Part shown: in pieces, positions 35,785 through 51,182 of the stretch
Layout of the letters: each line of letters begins with the position of its first letter
Numbering within the stretch: the stretch's first letter is position 1
DNA from: Mycteria americana
Lineage: Eukaryota; Chordata; Aves; Ciconiiformes; Ciconiidae
Direction of reading: 5' to 3'
Length of the DNA: 64,000 nucleotides
Assembly: GCF_035582795.1 (NCBI RefSeq)
Contig: NC_134371.1
Coordinates: 47,967,001 to 48,031,000 of the forward strand
Position numbers and translations under genes: made by a program
Notes under the pieces: generated by a model
What the model was told of the DNA's origin: nothing
Databases searched by the model: none
Seen by the model: only the letters and a program-made list of their open reading frames with translations

Positions 35785-38700
35785 ATATGTATTGCTGGCC
35801 TGTATTCTTTTTTTGTTGAGAGGCAAGCACATCATCATTTTCACTAGGCCTTTCTTCTCATTAATTTTTTGCACCACTGATTCTGAAGTGAGAACCAGCG
35901 TGATAGGTATAATTTCTGCTACATTTCCCTTACAAAATCTGTTTTCTATGAGTGAAACATCTCTTGGTGACAAAGACTGCCTCTCAACTGAGCGGTAGAT
36001 ACATTCTAGGGTACATCTGGAGGCTTGACTTGTTCATTGTTCAGTCAGGGTCAGTGGGCACTGGGACTTTTTTGCAGCTCTCCTTCTTGGGTTTGTCTTC
36101 CACTGAAACCAAGGTATGGGGGAACCTGGTTAGATGCCCATCACTAGTCTTATGTGGGCTTATAGCCAAAGCCTGTACCCAGAGCTAACAGCTTGCAAGC
36201 ACTCTCAAGAGCCCAAACTTAGAAAATCAGAATTGAGCAGATAAATGCATCCAAATACTTTTTTTGCTACTTCAGTTGTCACATGGCACAAAAATTGTGT
36301 CTTCTGAATTGTGTTGTTTGGAACAATGCCCATATTATAAATACTGAATGCATGAGATATCGTCCTTATAGGATAAAATACAAAAATCAACCTCAAATGA
36401 ATAGACTGTGATACCGTGATAGCTTGTGATGGGAAGAAGGATGGCAGTAATAAGGACTTAGCAGAATGTTCTAAATAGTGGGCACATTGTGAATAATGTA
36501 CTAGGCACTCTGAAAAGTGGAAAGAATAGGCTTAGGAAGGGAAGATAACAGGAAACCCAAATGATATGATGGGAGATTAAAATAAATAATCCTGCTGGGA
36601 ACACCCTGGAAACACTGAAAACAGAAATATCTGAAAAAAACATGATAATATCTTGAGGACTATTTTGTCTTTTATAAAGTTACTGACCTATTAATAAAAG
36701 AGCATATTAAAAGTAAGACTAACAGGACCAAAGTAGATTGTTACTGAGATATATTTCGTTAAAAAATACACTGCTGTTTGCCTAAGGAAAGGCCTGTGGC
36801 TATACCTCCCTCTCCCTTCCACCAAGGACAAAACCAAGAGATGTCCGAAGAAAAATTAATGGCCACAGCAGCAAAGCTAGGTTCATTTCTCACTTGCAAC
36901 ATCAATCAGTTGTGAGTTAGAATGTTACCATACTTGTGACTAGGTCAGCAGGCCTATGCCCATCAAAGATTATCTCTTACTAGACCAGCACAGCAGTTGC
37001 AAGATGCCTATGAAGACAATGAGGATGAAAAAGATTAAATGATTCAATATTTTTCTTTCCTAATGCAGTGTCCTCAGTAGATAGGAAAGAAAATAGAAAT
37101 AAAATCTTTCACAAATAGTCATTCCAATTTTTAAACAAACATAGGTTAAACATTGTTTGTACTCCTTTTCTAGCAAGCAAAATTGATGACAGAGGAGAAT
37201 GTTAGGTGAATATTGTAATATATTTTTGAATATGAGTTTATAATTTGTACTTGCATTTGTGCAGGATAACAAATTTTGCCTACTCATTTTAGAAATACCA
37301 ATATATTTTATGGCTTATCAATCCAAAGTAGCTCAAATTTTAGCATTCAGGTTTGTGAATTATTCATAAAATAGCTACACACCAGGAGCTATTTATAGAA
37401 ATGTTGTTGAAAATAGTACTCTGTCTGTAGACTGATTCTAGTAAAAGAGGAAGCTTATTTGTTAAATTGTTTAGATCAACTTATCTGCTTAGCCTTACTA
37501 TTGAGTATACAGTGCAGCCTATTTTTAACTACGCGATGGGGTGCTCAGCAATTCTCAGAAGAGTATGATACAGCCTTGCACATTCCACTGCTGCAATTTT
37601 TTTTCCCAGTTCTTCATACTCAGATTCAGTCCCTACTGTTGTTTATAACAAAACCACCCAGAGTTAAGTAATGCTTACAAAGCAATATCTGTTTTTCTGA
37701 TTACTGGGAAGGAGAAATATATACTCCTGTTGTACTTTCTAAAAAGTCATTCCAAACAATTATGAAAAATTAGAGAAAATAGGCAAGGGATCTCTGACTC
37801 ATCGTATAGACCCAAGGATAATAAAGGTAAGAAAGAGATCAATCACTGAAGCCTTACAGAAGCATATTAAGTACTATTGAATGGCGGGGAAGAGTAAAAG
37901 ACTGAGATGATTGATTTTCCTTCAACACATGTCTGAGAAATGTGTCAGAAAGCAAACAAAGCAAGGAATAAGCTACTATATATTTGAAACAGAATCCTAC
38001 ACAATGTGATTTACAGCTATTCCCAGGTTTTATCACTCTTTAGCTAGCCATCAGTCTCAAGTAGTTTGCAACAAAGAAAAAAGCTCTGTCCTACTAGTTT
38101 TATAGTTTCTTGCAACATCATTTACTAGATTTTGAAGTCATTTATTCTTATCTTTAAATAATGAGCACAATTACATAAATGCATTTTAAAAGATAAGGAG
38201 GGAAATAACATGCTTGGATTTTAAAATAATTTTTCAGTTTTATTTGCTTCTTTTTCCTACTATAAACATATAGATCTTTGCAAGATGGGTCTATATAGAT
38301 AGATAGATGGATGCACATGAATAGAAGTCATCTTATTAGTAGTCATCATAAATGAAAATATCAATACTATTCTAAGGTGAGAACGCATTTTCTATGCTGC
38401 TACCAAGACAGGAAATACTATTTCTAACTCTTAGTATTCTCTCATATTGTGCTAAGACTTAGACAAATATTATTGGGATATTCCACTAAGATTTAAAAAA
38501 AAAAAAACAAAAAACAATCATCTGTACTTATACTTTCACTTTGTTCATTTTCAAGATCATTTTTTCAGATTTTTCAAGATTTTCAATAGCATAGATATAC
38601 ATACAATTTTAAAGTTGCGAACTTAAGTATTTTCAGAAATTCATGTTCTTAAATGCAGACAAGTATTTACACTAGAAATACTTATCCTGTCAGGATTCAA

Positions 38701-41700
38701 AAATAAGCACATACAACTAATCTGACCAGTCAAAATTAACCATATCAACTGGAATGCCAGATGCGTTGAGAGACAGATTTGTAGCAAAACTTCAAGGCAA
38801 GGTTTCAGGTGGGTCAATACCACAGCTTTTGCCAAAGACACTTGAGGACATCAGTCTGGTATCAGTTACTTTGTGGTTAGACAAGGAGACCACATGATAT
38901 TTTCTGCAAACAGTCCACCCAGTCATCTTCCAGACAGGTAAAAGATACAATATACAATGAGTCCAGAAGTTGCTTACCAGAACTTTATGAAACCTAATAG
39001 CTTTTTAGTAATATTAAAAAATGTTACTAAAACTTCTCAAGGTAATATCCATGTTTTCTTGTTGACCCAGGAAACAAATATTGTTCTGTAGGCCTACTAT
39101 AAATATATAATTATGAATGGATCCAGTGTATTGATTTGCTTTGAACTCTACTATTCAAGTAAATCTTTCATTGTGTTCCTGGGAACTCTTAAGCCATCCT
39201 CTTATGTTTCTGTCCAGATTTTTTTCTTTTGAGGAAATCATACACTAGGCAGAAGAAACAACAAATAACTTCCATCTGAGAAAGAGGAAACAGAGTAAAC
39301 AAGATGACTGTTATTATGGCATTCACAAGGGATTTGTATAGAACAATCTCAAGGCAATAAATTTCCTTATTCTATAGCTAGAAGAGGAACGTGTTGGAGT
39401 TAAGTTAGTCTGAGGTACAATTAAAAAGCATTAGGACACGTAGGCCAGAGATTCTGCTCAAGGATCAATGTAGTTGCAAACAGTATCTGCACTGCAGCAG
39501 GGAAAGAGAGGCAAAGACCAAGGATTGACTTATGACCAAAGAACATCAGAGAGGCATCTGATCCTAAAAGTTCTGTCTTACAGAACTGGTTTACAGTTTT
39601 TATTTATTCATGCTGCAGAGTTATAAAGGCATTTTATCAGAAAAATACAATCACACTGCACTCCAAATCAAGTCCTTGGGGAAAAGAATGAGTTTATTTT
39701 CCTATTTCGGTACTCTTTTTGTTTCACTGCCTGAAAAAAAACAAAACCCTTTTTAAAAGTTTCTCCAAGTTTGGATTTTTTAGCTATTTTTGCTCTGCTA
39801 TTTCCAAAGATTCATGAAAGGGAAAAAGAAACTTCTGAAGCTGAGAACTGTAAAAGCCAATATATGAGCTGCAGGAAAGCAAGAATGGGAATTAAAGTTA
39901 ATTTCTTCATTAATACCAGACAAAGTGATTGTACTTTAAGGGGATGAGCCATCCACAGCAGATCAATGCAGGCAGCATATTGCTTTGATGATTCCATGGA
40001 CTCCGGATATTTCAAAAGAACAAAACAGAATTATACAGAGGATGCCAGAACTTGTAACCCTTCTGATCAGCCCTTTTGCTTTGGCCATTCAGGTTGTATA
40101 TGGTGCATGAGCATAGCGTAAAATTACCTTATCTCTGGTCTCTACTTCTACCTGAGAGGTGCTGCAGCCCCTGAGCACTCTCAGAAGTCACACAGGCAGA
40201 GCTATGCCAGTTGAGAATCTGACCCTAACTAAATTCTTTGTCATAATTTCATGGTGTTACTGAGTCCTAGAGTGATCCTGCCATCCCCAAGCCAGTAATT
40301 ACTGGCTATGCCTGGGACTGACACCCACACAGCACTAAAAAGCTAGGGAGATGAGACAGAATCTGACCACCATTATTTAACATCCTTGCCCCCATTTTCC
40401 TCCTTCCCTCCTCCTCACTAAAGGAATCCTAAGCTGAAATAACAAGACATTTTTTAGAGTCATTTCTGTCACCAGAGGTTCTCAGAGAGGTCAGGCTGTG
40501 TCAGGAGCTGGACCCATTCTAGTGCTAAAGAGAAGTCTAACTGCTTTATGTGCAGTAGAATTCTCAATTGCCTTTTCTCCTCTGCTTGAAAGATTTTTAA
40601 CAAAGTCAGTCATGCTGCTATTTACTCCCTGTTCATCATTAGCTAAGTAAAACTGCTGCATAAATATTTTATTCTAGTAAGACCTTAATATTGAAATAAA
40701 TCGACATACTCTGACAAACACATCCATTATTACAGGTTGCTCTGAGTTGACCAGGCATGTATCAAGACTTTTTTCCCCCAGACAATAAACAGATTTATTA
40801 TGCTTTGGAAAGGAAAGATCACCCTGAGTGTTTTCATTCTATCTATCTGGTGAACCAATGAGCAAAAGCAATGTCCAGAGAACAAAATTCTGACATCCCT
40901 TAAACTGGTGTAAACAAGGTACTATTCTGAAGACAGTCACTTTGGGTTTACTCCCAGATATCAAAAGACACAATGGGGCTCAGTACTTTTCGAGAAGACA
41001 GCTAAACTTGCATAATACAGACATGTAATACTCGGAGTCATCACTAACAACCACCTTAAGGTAAGCTCAGAGGTGCATTTCATACATAGAAAGGCCTATG
41101 GAGCTAAGCATCGTTTATAGTCAGTAAGGACTTTGCTCATCATTTTTCTATTAGTTATCATGCAGACCCTGTTTCATTATTTGCTAACACCAGGACCAGA
41201 AATCTACAAAACACAAACATGGTAGTTTTGAATTCATGTCTTTTTTTTTCAGCTCAATTTTCAGAGACTATTTTGAGAACAGTGCAATAGCAGAGTGTGA
41301 AAAACAGAATGGTATCTTTTGTTTCTGTACAGTGACAGGCAACACAATTTCTTTTACCATGCACACTTGCAACCAAGTAATTATGTTTGGTGAACAGACG
41401 ATATGGAACAAAATCCTTAATCCTTAACCTGTCTAACTGAATAAGAATTTAGAGATTTAGCTCTACATAACAATTGCTTCGCATTATTAATATATGATTA
41501 CCTTTACCATGTTTAATGGTGAGATAACATGTTGTCACCTAGTATTTAGTACTTATTGTACCTAATCCAGAGACAAAGTGCATTTACGTGATGTTGTCTC
41601 ACACATACACATATATTCTCCGTACATTGTGAAGTAGCATATAGACATGCTACTGAGAGTCATACAGAAGGTATCTTTATATCATGTATATGATACCCTT

Positions 41701-43700
41701 TTTATACCAAACCTACAGCTTAGGGGCTACATTTCATCACAGGAGTATTCAACTACAATCAACAGATGTTACATTCGGTTCTACCTCTATTGCAGTCACT
41801 CCAGGGTTTTGGGAATTAACTGTAGTTTCGTATCCATGACAAGAACACACACTGTTCATATCATATGGGAGGTAACAGGATTTTAGAAGTCCTCTTTTTT
41901 GCTGGGCTGGACTGACCACGTTAAAATACTATAACATCCTTAGATTAAAGGCTCTGTCTAAATTAAAGTCATTATTATTACCAAAGAGAAATAAAGGAGC
42001 AATTTGAAAGACAATGAAATGGAAAAGAGTTCAGTCAGACTTGTTCCAGACTTAAATACTTAATGTCTTTCTGTGAATTAAAATTTGGTTGAACAAAGAG
42101 CCTGAGCTTGGATAACCTACAATTAACCCATATGAAGTAGTTTTGTGGAGTCCCTCTGAGGAGCTCCTAGGGCACTTGGGAGATGGCTGATTACCTGCGC
42201 TGCTGGGACAGCTCCACCTCCGTGGAGTTTCCACAGCATGCCTGTCAGGAAACCCTCACTGTAAAATTAGTCTACTCTTTACTGACTGAACGTGAAAAGA
42301 TGAAAGTGCAGTCGAATTATTTGCCAAGTGACACAAATTGATCCCTTGTCCTTAATGAAAACTCTGTTCCAAACCCTTCAAGCTTTTCTAGCGTGTAGAG
42401 TACAAGTAATTTCCAGATGATCTAAGACCATTCTTCCTCTCTTTATAAGATTAAGCCTTTGGAAACTATATAGGTCATCTATCTCCAAATTATGCCCTGA
42501 GGATACAATTCTTAATGAGCATTAGATTGGTTTACTATTACATGAACAGCACAAAGAAAGAATTTTTTCCCCCTTTCCTCCCAAAGATGTTAATTATTGC
42601 TATTAATGTAAGAAAGTATTTACTATTCTTGTCACACCAGCTCATTTGCAGTGGCAGATATCTTGGGAAGAGAAGAGGCAAGCCTATATCAGTTTTTGTA
42701 TTCCTCCCTGCCCTGAAATTCTGTATAGCTCTCTGTAGGAAGAACAAAAGAACAGGACTCATTCTTCCTTAGTTTCCTCAGCAGTCACACAGCTGATTTC
42801 ACAATATAATGCTGAGTTCATAATGCTTCCAATGTTTACCAAAATAAGGGAGAGAATGCCATTTGTGTGTTTGACTTCAAATTATAAGAGATTTCAGGAA
42901 TGTATACTACTGTATCAACTGCAGGAGGGAGGGAGTGGTCCAGAGCTCAGTTTGGTTTTTAATGTTTCTTGCTCTTTCCATTCCTATTCCATCCCTGTTT
43001 ACTAAAGGAATAATGTAGAAAAAATATTTGTAGAGGGACACAGGAGGGATCCTTCCTTTGTTCACTCTGACACTTCCTTGGCATTTATTTTATCTCAGTT
43101 TGGCAAAATTACATTGCAGCTGTCTGGAAGTGTTATTTAGTCTGTTATGAACTCTGCATGAAGCATTTTTAGATTTGATTTTGTTAAGTCTCCTCTGTTT
43201 CAGTAAGTTATTTCTAATTCATACGAGTTACATGGACCTGAGAGCTCCATTAACCTTCATTATGCCATCTCTGCAGTTCATAGTCTGAGCTCACATACAA
43301 ACACAAGGAAAATATATACATGAACCAGTGTCTTAAAAAAGATTAAACATTTATCAAACGAACTACTGATTTAAGGAGAAGCTAAGAGGCACAGCTAGCT
43401 TATATATACTAAGCATAGTTGTTCTGTTCGACTGCCTTTAGGAGACCACAGCCTGGTCTATACTTTCTGACTTGTGTGTCTTAGTTTCTTGTCAGCCGTA
43501 TCAGAAGAGCTCACTTTCTGTCACTCTGCTGCCCTCTAAGAACATAGCTCATTTTAAAGGTATTTTGGGGAATTTTTTCCCCCCTTTAATTTTGTGTGAA
43601 AAGAGGAAAATTCTCTCAGGTACTTCAGAAACTCTTCTCCTTCCCAGTTCACTCCCTCCACCCAGAAACAAATCTTGTGCTCCCTACCTTCATCAGCACT
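35785..43700 (+). other. OLFM3 intron 1, no gene seen
   Basis: AT-rich intron. Contains a short TAGA repeat (38296-38308) and an A-rich tract at about 38495-38513. ORFs up to 85 codons on both strands are not coding-like: no motif, and the frames at 42515-42772 and 42538-42762 simply oppose each other. Confidence 0.6.
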
Positions 43701-43775
43701 ATCACAGAATCACAGAAAGTAAACTATAGGCAGAAGCTTAAAAAGACATTTAATCTATTCCTCCAAAACTGAACG
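43701..43775 (-). mobile_element. Possible CR1 3'-end relic
   Basis: The plus strand reads ATCACAGAATCACAGAAAGT, the reverse complement of two CR1 tail octamers of the ATTCTGTG type. About 40 bases on comes TTTAATCTATTCCTCC, reminiscent of the CR1 phrase ATCATCTAGTCCAACCCC. The rest is too decayed for a firm call. Confidence 0.4.
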
Positions 43776-46700
43776 ATTTAACATCCTTGCATCATAAACT
43801 CTCGGCCCTGCATCACCCTAGAAATACAGTTGAAATTCATTACCTTTGAGTGCTTTATGCTGACAGAGGATGTCACAAGACCTTTTTCTTAAATGGGAAA
43901 TGAACATATTTGTCTCAAACGAGCAAAGACTTCAGGCCATGCAGCTCTTCCCTTTTGCTCTAAAGTCTTCAAAATCACTTATTGAATTTATCATCTAAGC
44001 ATTACAGAGTTCTCACTCATAACTTGTAACTACGCATTAGGTATCTGATGGAATGTGCAGGTAGGATTGAGCAGATCTCAAATACTGTGCTATAGAAAAG
44101 AAAGGAAAAAAGTGATCGAGTCAGTGCTGTGAAAAGTGTCACGAATTATGTGTGGCCTGAAGTTTGAGAATGTTATTCTGAACATAACTGGCATGCCTTA
44201 AGTTCCCTTTAGGCTTTAAGTCACTTCCGGTTCATTAATTTCTTTTTTACTGTTGCCTCAATTACAAAAGATGATAGCTTATACTGTATTTTTTTAAAAA
44301 GCAGTACAAAGCAGTGACTTTCCCTCTGTTTCCCAGAAAAGTTTCTTAGGGTACTTCTATTTCAACTGATAGGACGTTACTTGTATTAAAACAACCTCGG
44401 CCATTCTCACTGATGCATCCTCCCTCCTACAGCACTGTGCAAGGTCTTGGTCAGAAAGCGTGGGGGTTGCTGTCCTCTGGAAGTGCTCGTCTCTTTTGCG
44501 CAGGACAGGATGCATTTGCCTGGAAAGGTTTACCTCAGTGCTGCTGTTTCAGAAACCCACTAAAACACAATTAAATATCTTTGAAGTCAATGATATTTGA
44601 CCACGTAACCTTGCAAGTACCAACATACTAACTGATGGAAATGATGACACATTTTTAGAAATTCATATTATATTTTACAAAACTCTTTAAAAAGTTGCAG
44701 TATAGTTTCAATTATGCAGTACATAAATTCTTTGATGAAATAGTCAACTTGTAGCGGGAAATTCTCTCCAGCTGTTGACTGGAATGAAAGAGATTTTACT
44801 GGGTACTAGTCTTAGGAGTTTTTATTCATAAGTACATTCCTTTGTGTTTCAGTAAAACTAAATCAGACTTGGGTAGCATGATTAATTCATGCATGGAACA
44901 AAAACCATCAAAAAGCACCACTGTATACAAGATTTTTTAGTGATATGTGCACACTCCTTTACTATTGATAAGGAACTCAGAAGAAACAGTAACACACCAG
45001 TCCTTTGCCTTTAAAACTGTATCTCAGTACTAAAGCCTGGCATTTCTGCTGCAATTTCTTAAAGATTACAGATTCACTTTTCAGGAACCACTGACATGTA
45101 TCCAGTAAAAGACCAGAGGAGAAGGGCTAACATGGTCATAAATCACTTGCAGTACTGCGGTCTTGGTGTTGTCAGGAGAACCTGCTCATCATAACATAAA
45201 TCAGAGCTGACTGAAGCCTATGATGCCAACAAGTGATTGTCCCAGAGGTCCAGGAAGACAGTGAGCAAGAGAGTCATATAACCCAGAGATCTCTTCATGC
45301 TGAGACATCCTTTCTCAGACAGCGCTGAACAGCTAGAGAGTCCCAAAGCATCCTAACAGAAACCAGAAAGCATCTGTTTCGTGAATTATGTCAACCTTAG
45401 TTCTTACTCCTTTGATTCATTCTCCCTGTGAAAGAGCTCAATTTTCAGCTACAGTAGTTTTATTTTGGTAGATTGTTAGCATATTACCTAGTAGAAACAC
45501 CATACTAGACTGAGGAAAAACCTTATTAAAAAGGGTCACTACAGAATAAGGAATAAAGAATATCACCTCATTCAGCTTTCCATAATAATGTTCCAGACTG
45601 ATTGTTGTAAGCCCAAACGCCCACTGCCTCTCTTGTTTCTTTACTTTGACTGCCCCTAGTCTGAGACAGAATTATCCATTAAATCTCAGCTTATTCTGTT
45701 ACTGCGTACATTTCCTTCTGGTTTAATCTGTTATTTTTATTTGTATAATTCTATTCTCCTTCTTCTTCCTTACTTTCTCATTTAACCTTGTAAATATTAG
45801 CCTATGTAGTATTTTTGCTTTTTTTCTTTTTTATAATAGATTGCAGACAACTGTTTCCCAACCCAGAAAGCTTAAATTACAGTATGAATATAGATTGTGA
45901 ATTGCCTTAGATTCTTCATAATTACTAAAGACTGACTTTGTGCAGTAACGTAACTGTCTGTATAGAATGCTGGAAGGCTTTTATCCTAATGGTTACATTC
46001 ATAATGCATAAAACAGTATACTGTTATAGCTACATTGCAGTTCATATGCCTTTGACATAAGTAATGGCTTTAAGTAATATGGAATTTATCATCTGTCCTT
46101 CAGCATCTGATAAACCACATTCTCCTTCAGGGGTGCTTTTCTTTTCCAAGATACTGATATTCCCAACTGTCAGCCCTTTCAATTTCTCTTTCATTTTTAA
46201 AGGGTCTGTATGGTCATCTCGGCCACGCTATTTTCGCCAGATTGTCTCAGTGATGGTAATATGTTTGATTATCTTCTCTACAGTATCTAATATTTAAAAT
46301 CTGAATTTTTTCACATATAGACTGTAGGGCCAGTTTTCTCTCTTTTTCTATTTGGTAAGTTCCTGGAGAATTGTTTTGTCTAATGGAGCAGTACTTGCAT
46401 TTTGTGCTCTGAAACAATGTTGTTTCCAATTCATTGCATAAAGAGAAATGAGGCATCTTGTGAAGTAAGCATTAGAATATGAAGTCAGAAAGTCTGCATT
46501 GCTAAGCCAGATTGGTCTTTGGGGAAATTGGATATTTCCACCCCACTAAGAAGCTATTATAATCACATTCTTTTGACTGCCAAGCAAGCTGCGCTAGAGA
46601 CTCCATTTGCTCCCTCCTTAATGCATCTGACATCTAATACCTCACTTTTGAGTCAAAGGAAGAGATTTTACCGTTCTTGTTGTGAACCTCTTGCACCTCC

Positions 46701-49700
46701 TGATTCCCAACCTTCATTCCCATACTGGTTGCACTAGATTCTAGCACCCTTGCCAAGTCCAGGACAACACAAACTTGCAGCAACACGGGAACAATATCTT
46801 CTGAATTAAACACTAATTCCTGAAGACCCAAAGTGCAAAGAGGAAGAGTATAAACAATAAATGGCGTTTACATCTAGATAGTATTTGTAACCTTTATACA
46901 TTCAACCTTAGCTTTCCAGCTTTATCTCACAATGCAACTGAGGTAAAAGCTGAAGTTTCTCATCTTCTGTGTAAACCAGTCTTTTCCTATGTCCTCCACT
47001 CTGCCTCCTTGCTCGGATGTGTTCAGGGTAGAACTGTCTATGATCCCACATTTCAGGCTTGAGAGAAGTACTCCATTCAAGGCTGCAGGAGTCAGACATA
47101 CTTTCTTCTGTACTCATGATCAAGCTATTGTTACTTTAAACCACTTGAGGCAGTTTGCCTGGGCCTTACCTTTACCTCCATTTAATTTCCTGTATGTTTC
47201 AAGTTAATGACATGCATTAAGAAAGGATAGCATCACACAAATGAGCTCATTTATATATGATATCTTGTTACATTTTGGAAGAATTATTTACAAATCCAAT
47301 ATATTCTGTTTGTCTCTGGGGCTGCTGATCAGCTCAAGGGATTAATAGCCATGACATTTCCCAGACATCTGGGAATTTATAGCAGGAATGAAAGTCGTCA
47401 AGGAACACTGCTTGGGATACTGCTTTGTGTTGTGCTATGTGTTCTAAACATACTGCACAGTCCAAAATTTATTTATAGGCAATTAATCATACCCTCAAGG
47501 AACTAGTAGGAAAGTCCATACTAGGAAGGCCTGGACTTTAGCAAGTCTAAGTCTACAGTGTGATACCTCAATTTCTTAATACAGGTACCCTCAAGCTACA
47601 ACTCCTAGGAAAGTATTTGACCCTGCAAGGAAAGATGGAAAATCTGGAGCCAGATTACAGAGTTCTTCTGAAAAGAGATCCAGATCTGGGAATCTGATTT
47701 TGAAATCAATTGTTCTAAACCCAGAAAGCAAACTGTAGCACAGAAAACTAATACATGTTAAGGGAATGTTCTACATTCATGTATGTACATAAGCCATGTA
47801 AAATTTTTAGGAAGAGGTCATATCATTTATTCAACCAACTGATAAGAGTTAGAGAAAACGGTTTGCCAAGGGAAAAATTTGCCAATTTATATCGCTTAAG
47901 AAACCATAACCATGAGTTCTGAAGAATCAAAACCACACAAGAACTGCAAACAGCTGCTTCTGTACAGCTCAGCCATGTATCTTAACAACAAATAAACATG
48001 AAAGTCTGCCAGCAGCAAAACATTCAGTTAGATTTCAGGATTAAACAAGATTGCTTGAATGTCCCCCCAGTTAAGTGTGTTTTTGTAGTCTGCTTTCCCA
48101 GTCTGTAGATCATTCCCATAGGCTGCTTTGCTTTTAGAGTATGGCTGTATCCAGTACCCTGTTAAACAACAAAGTAAGTGTTTTTCAAGTCTCTATCAAT
48201 TTTTCAAAAGAATTAAAGTGTCTAAGCTGGTATTTATTCCAAGCCCTTTGAAATAAGAATTTGTTGTTCAGCCCAAAATATCCATTCATGTTACTAATAA
48301 ACCATTGAATTTATGTAAAGTGACTTGATTAACAAGCTTTCTGTGGATCAAAAGGTCATTTGCAACCTAGGGACTTGTCTCTTTAACATATTAACAATTG
48401 ATTAAAAGGAAGCCGTCCAAAATGTTTCTTTTTGTATCAAAGTCATTTAACAAAATCTCCAGTGATAAGTTTAATATTTTAAATTCATCAGAATATTTTT
48501 AATTCAGCATACTACAGATGACAAAATGTGTGTGTCACTAACTTTATCTACTGAGTTTCCCTTTAACTCATGAAAACTCATCTGCGTCCTTGGTACGCTG
48601 AACAATGAATCAAAAAATCTCACAGTCCAGAGCAGAGCTTAACATGAGCAAAGGTAATCTATCCAAAGCAAAAGAATTGTGATATACCTCTTGTGCAAAT
48701 CATACAAGTCACGCTTTGCCTTTAAACTGATTTTGATTATTTGACTATAATGAGCAAAAACCATTTGCAAAGTGACTGTCATTTAATTACGTTAGTCCAG
48801 AGCTAAAATTTAGCACTTTATTTTAAAACTTCACTTAAATTCTTCCAGGGAAACGTGGTATAAATTCAAGTTGGGTTTTGTTGAAGTGCCCTTCAGGAAA
48901 TGGCTTGTATTATCTGTAAAACATGCATGTGGTAGTAAAAGAAAAAGAGCTCCCAATGGAGATAATTTAGAAAAGTATTATTAACAGTCTTCAGCCTCAA
49001 GTGGTCATCCATTGCATCAGATTTAAAATCTGCAGAAGTTTGTTTCCTAAACAGCCTAAAATAGCAGAGAAGCTGCAACAAGCTAATTATTGGTTTATTG
49101 GGGTTTGTTTCTATTGACAAAGCCATCATCTTCGAAATTATCTGTTACTGTCTATCCATTAGGCAAGTTTTCTTGTTATTACTGACTGCGCACTGCCGAA
49201 GTCATATGTTAATATTTCTACTTTGCTTGCTCCTTTGACCCTTTCCTTTCCCTTTGACTGCAAGAAAGCTTATGAGAAAATAAGAACACAGGCAGCAGGC
49301 ATTTCCCTACAGCAACCATGTTTTCAAGCTAGAGAATGTATTTTCACCTTTTTTTTTTTTCCCACGTTATATGTTACACTAAAAGAAAAAAACACCTAAT
49401 TCTTGCAAATAGCCCTATGGCATCCCATCTGGCCCAAAAAAAGACAAATATTTTCCCTAAGCACTGGCTGAGGTGGGTTCCATCTGGAATCACTTTTCTC
49501 CTTATTTTTGACAGATTGACTATGTGTTATATTCATAAGAAAACAAATAAACAGTAATTTGCTAGTCCATCAAAAGTGAAAAGTCAATTAAAAAGTAGGA
49601 TGTGTGAAATGCAGTTTCTTCAGCTTCGCGTATTTGACCTCTGTGATATTTTCTTCAGCATCTTCCTATTTCTGTCAAACCATCTCTTTTTATATAGATT

Positions 49701-51182
49701 TTAAATCATTTTATTCTAGTTATAAATTTAAAACTGATTTTCAAGGCCAACAATGATGGACCATAGTGCTTTCTTATTGCTATTTAATTGCCTTAACACC
49801 ACCAGCACTCTGACAAATTGGCTAAGATGTATCCATTTTTTTCCAGTTTCACGTTAATAGTTTTTACTTTTATGGTTTAACCTCTTGGTGCTTTTTAAAA
49901 GTCGATGTGTAGTTGGTAATATGTTCAACACCAGGAGATCTGAAACTTGGCTAGGAACACACCAATGCAAGGCAAAAACTCAGAACGGAATTTTTGCTTG
50001 GTTGGGACAGATGGCTGTAAAACACAGAAAAGAACAGTATAGTCATAATTATTTCTGCATTTACACCTCTTAAGCAGCAGAATGGCAAGTCACACCCCTT
50101 AACAGGAAGAGCACCTTGCCTGCAACTTGCATGTAATTTTATTGGGCTTCAAATAATGAAAGGAAAGCTATGATAATTTTATTAGATTTCAAATACTAAA
50201 TATTTTAAGCCCACCAGCAATCATCGACCTCCTTATATTCAGAAGTGCCTGAAAAGAATATGTATTTCATTGTGTTCTTGAATCACTTCTCTGTGGGACA
50301 TTTTGGAAGTACTGATTCAAATATGATTCAAAAAATATAACCCTAATATGCTTTACTCAGCTCAGGATAAAAGTTAGGAAACAAAATTCCAAATATGGTA
50401 TAGGTCAGGTCTTTGAAAAAGATAGTGCCTCAGAAGTGAACTATCTCCAGTGTTCTCAAACTGCATTAAGATTTTGAGAGGAGAGAAAAGCAGCCAGATT
50501 TTTTTCACATGGATTTTGTTGGAAATATTAAATACTTCATAATTTTCTCCTCCCAAGCTACATTTGAAAACGTAAGCTCTACTTATTTACAGCATTTCCT
50601 ACCTCTCTCTTGCTATCAAGATGCTGAAAAAGACAGTTTCACCCCTTTAAGCAATACGTCACGTAGAGCACACAATCGCGTCTCTGATGTTTTTATTAAC
50701 AAGGGCATACTGGGTTTCCAGGTGAAAATTAAAGTGTTTCTGCTCACTATGAAGACCAAAATTATGATGCTTTGTTTATGAAAGACATTATTATGACTCA
50801 TGATACTAAATGATGGTTCACAGAACTCATACAGCAAAATACTTTCCCATTATTAAAGAAGTTCACCTTAAGCTCCAGCAATAATGACAACACAATTTCA
50901 ACAGTTTTTCTATGTTGACAACCAAAGTATCAGTATCCTCAGTTACTTTCAGTGTATGAAGGACAGATATATGAACGGTTTGGGTGCAAGAAGACTATGT
51001 TTATGTACCTGGATCTTGAATACTATATTCCATACTATGTTATATGACTGATTTTTTTTTTCCTTTTAAATTACAGAAAAGGGCATACCAGATAGTCCAG
51101 AACTTAAGCTTTCATGAAATCCAAATAAGCATCGCAGGTGAATTGTGTAATTGGCTGTAGTTTAGTCATCTCCATTTTAAGG
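43776..51182 (+). other. OLFM3 intron 1, no gene seen
   Basis: AT-rich intron without recognisable genes or clear repeats. The stretch 48290-49200 is rich in homeodomain-, SOX/TCF- and E-box-like words and is a candidate conserved non-coding element, but that is only a guess from composition. ORFs such as 46064-46297 and 50509-50781 carry no motif. Confidence 0.55.
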
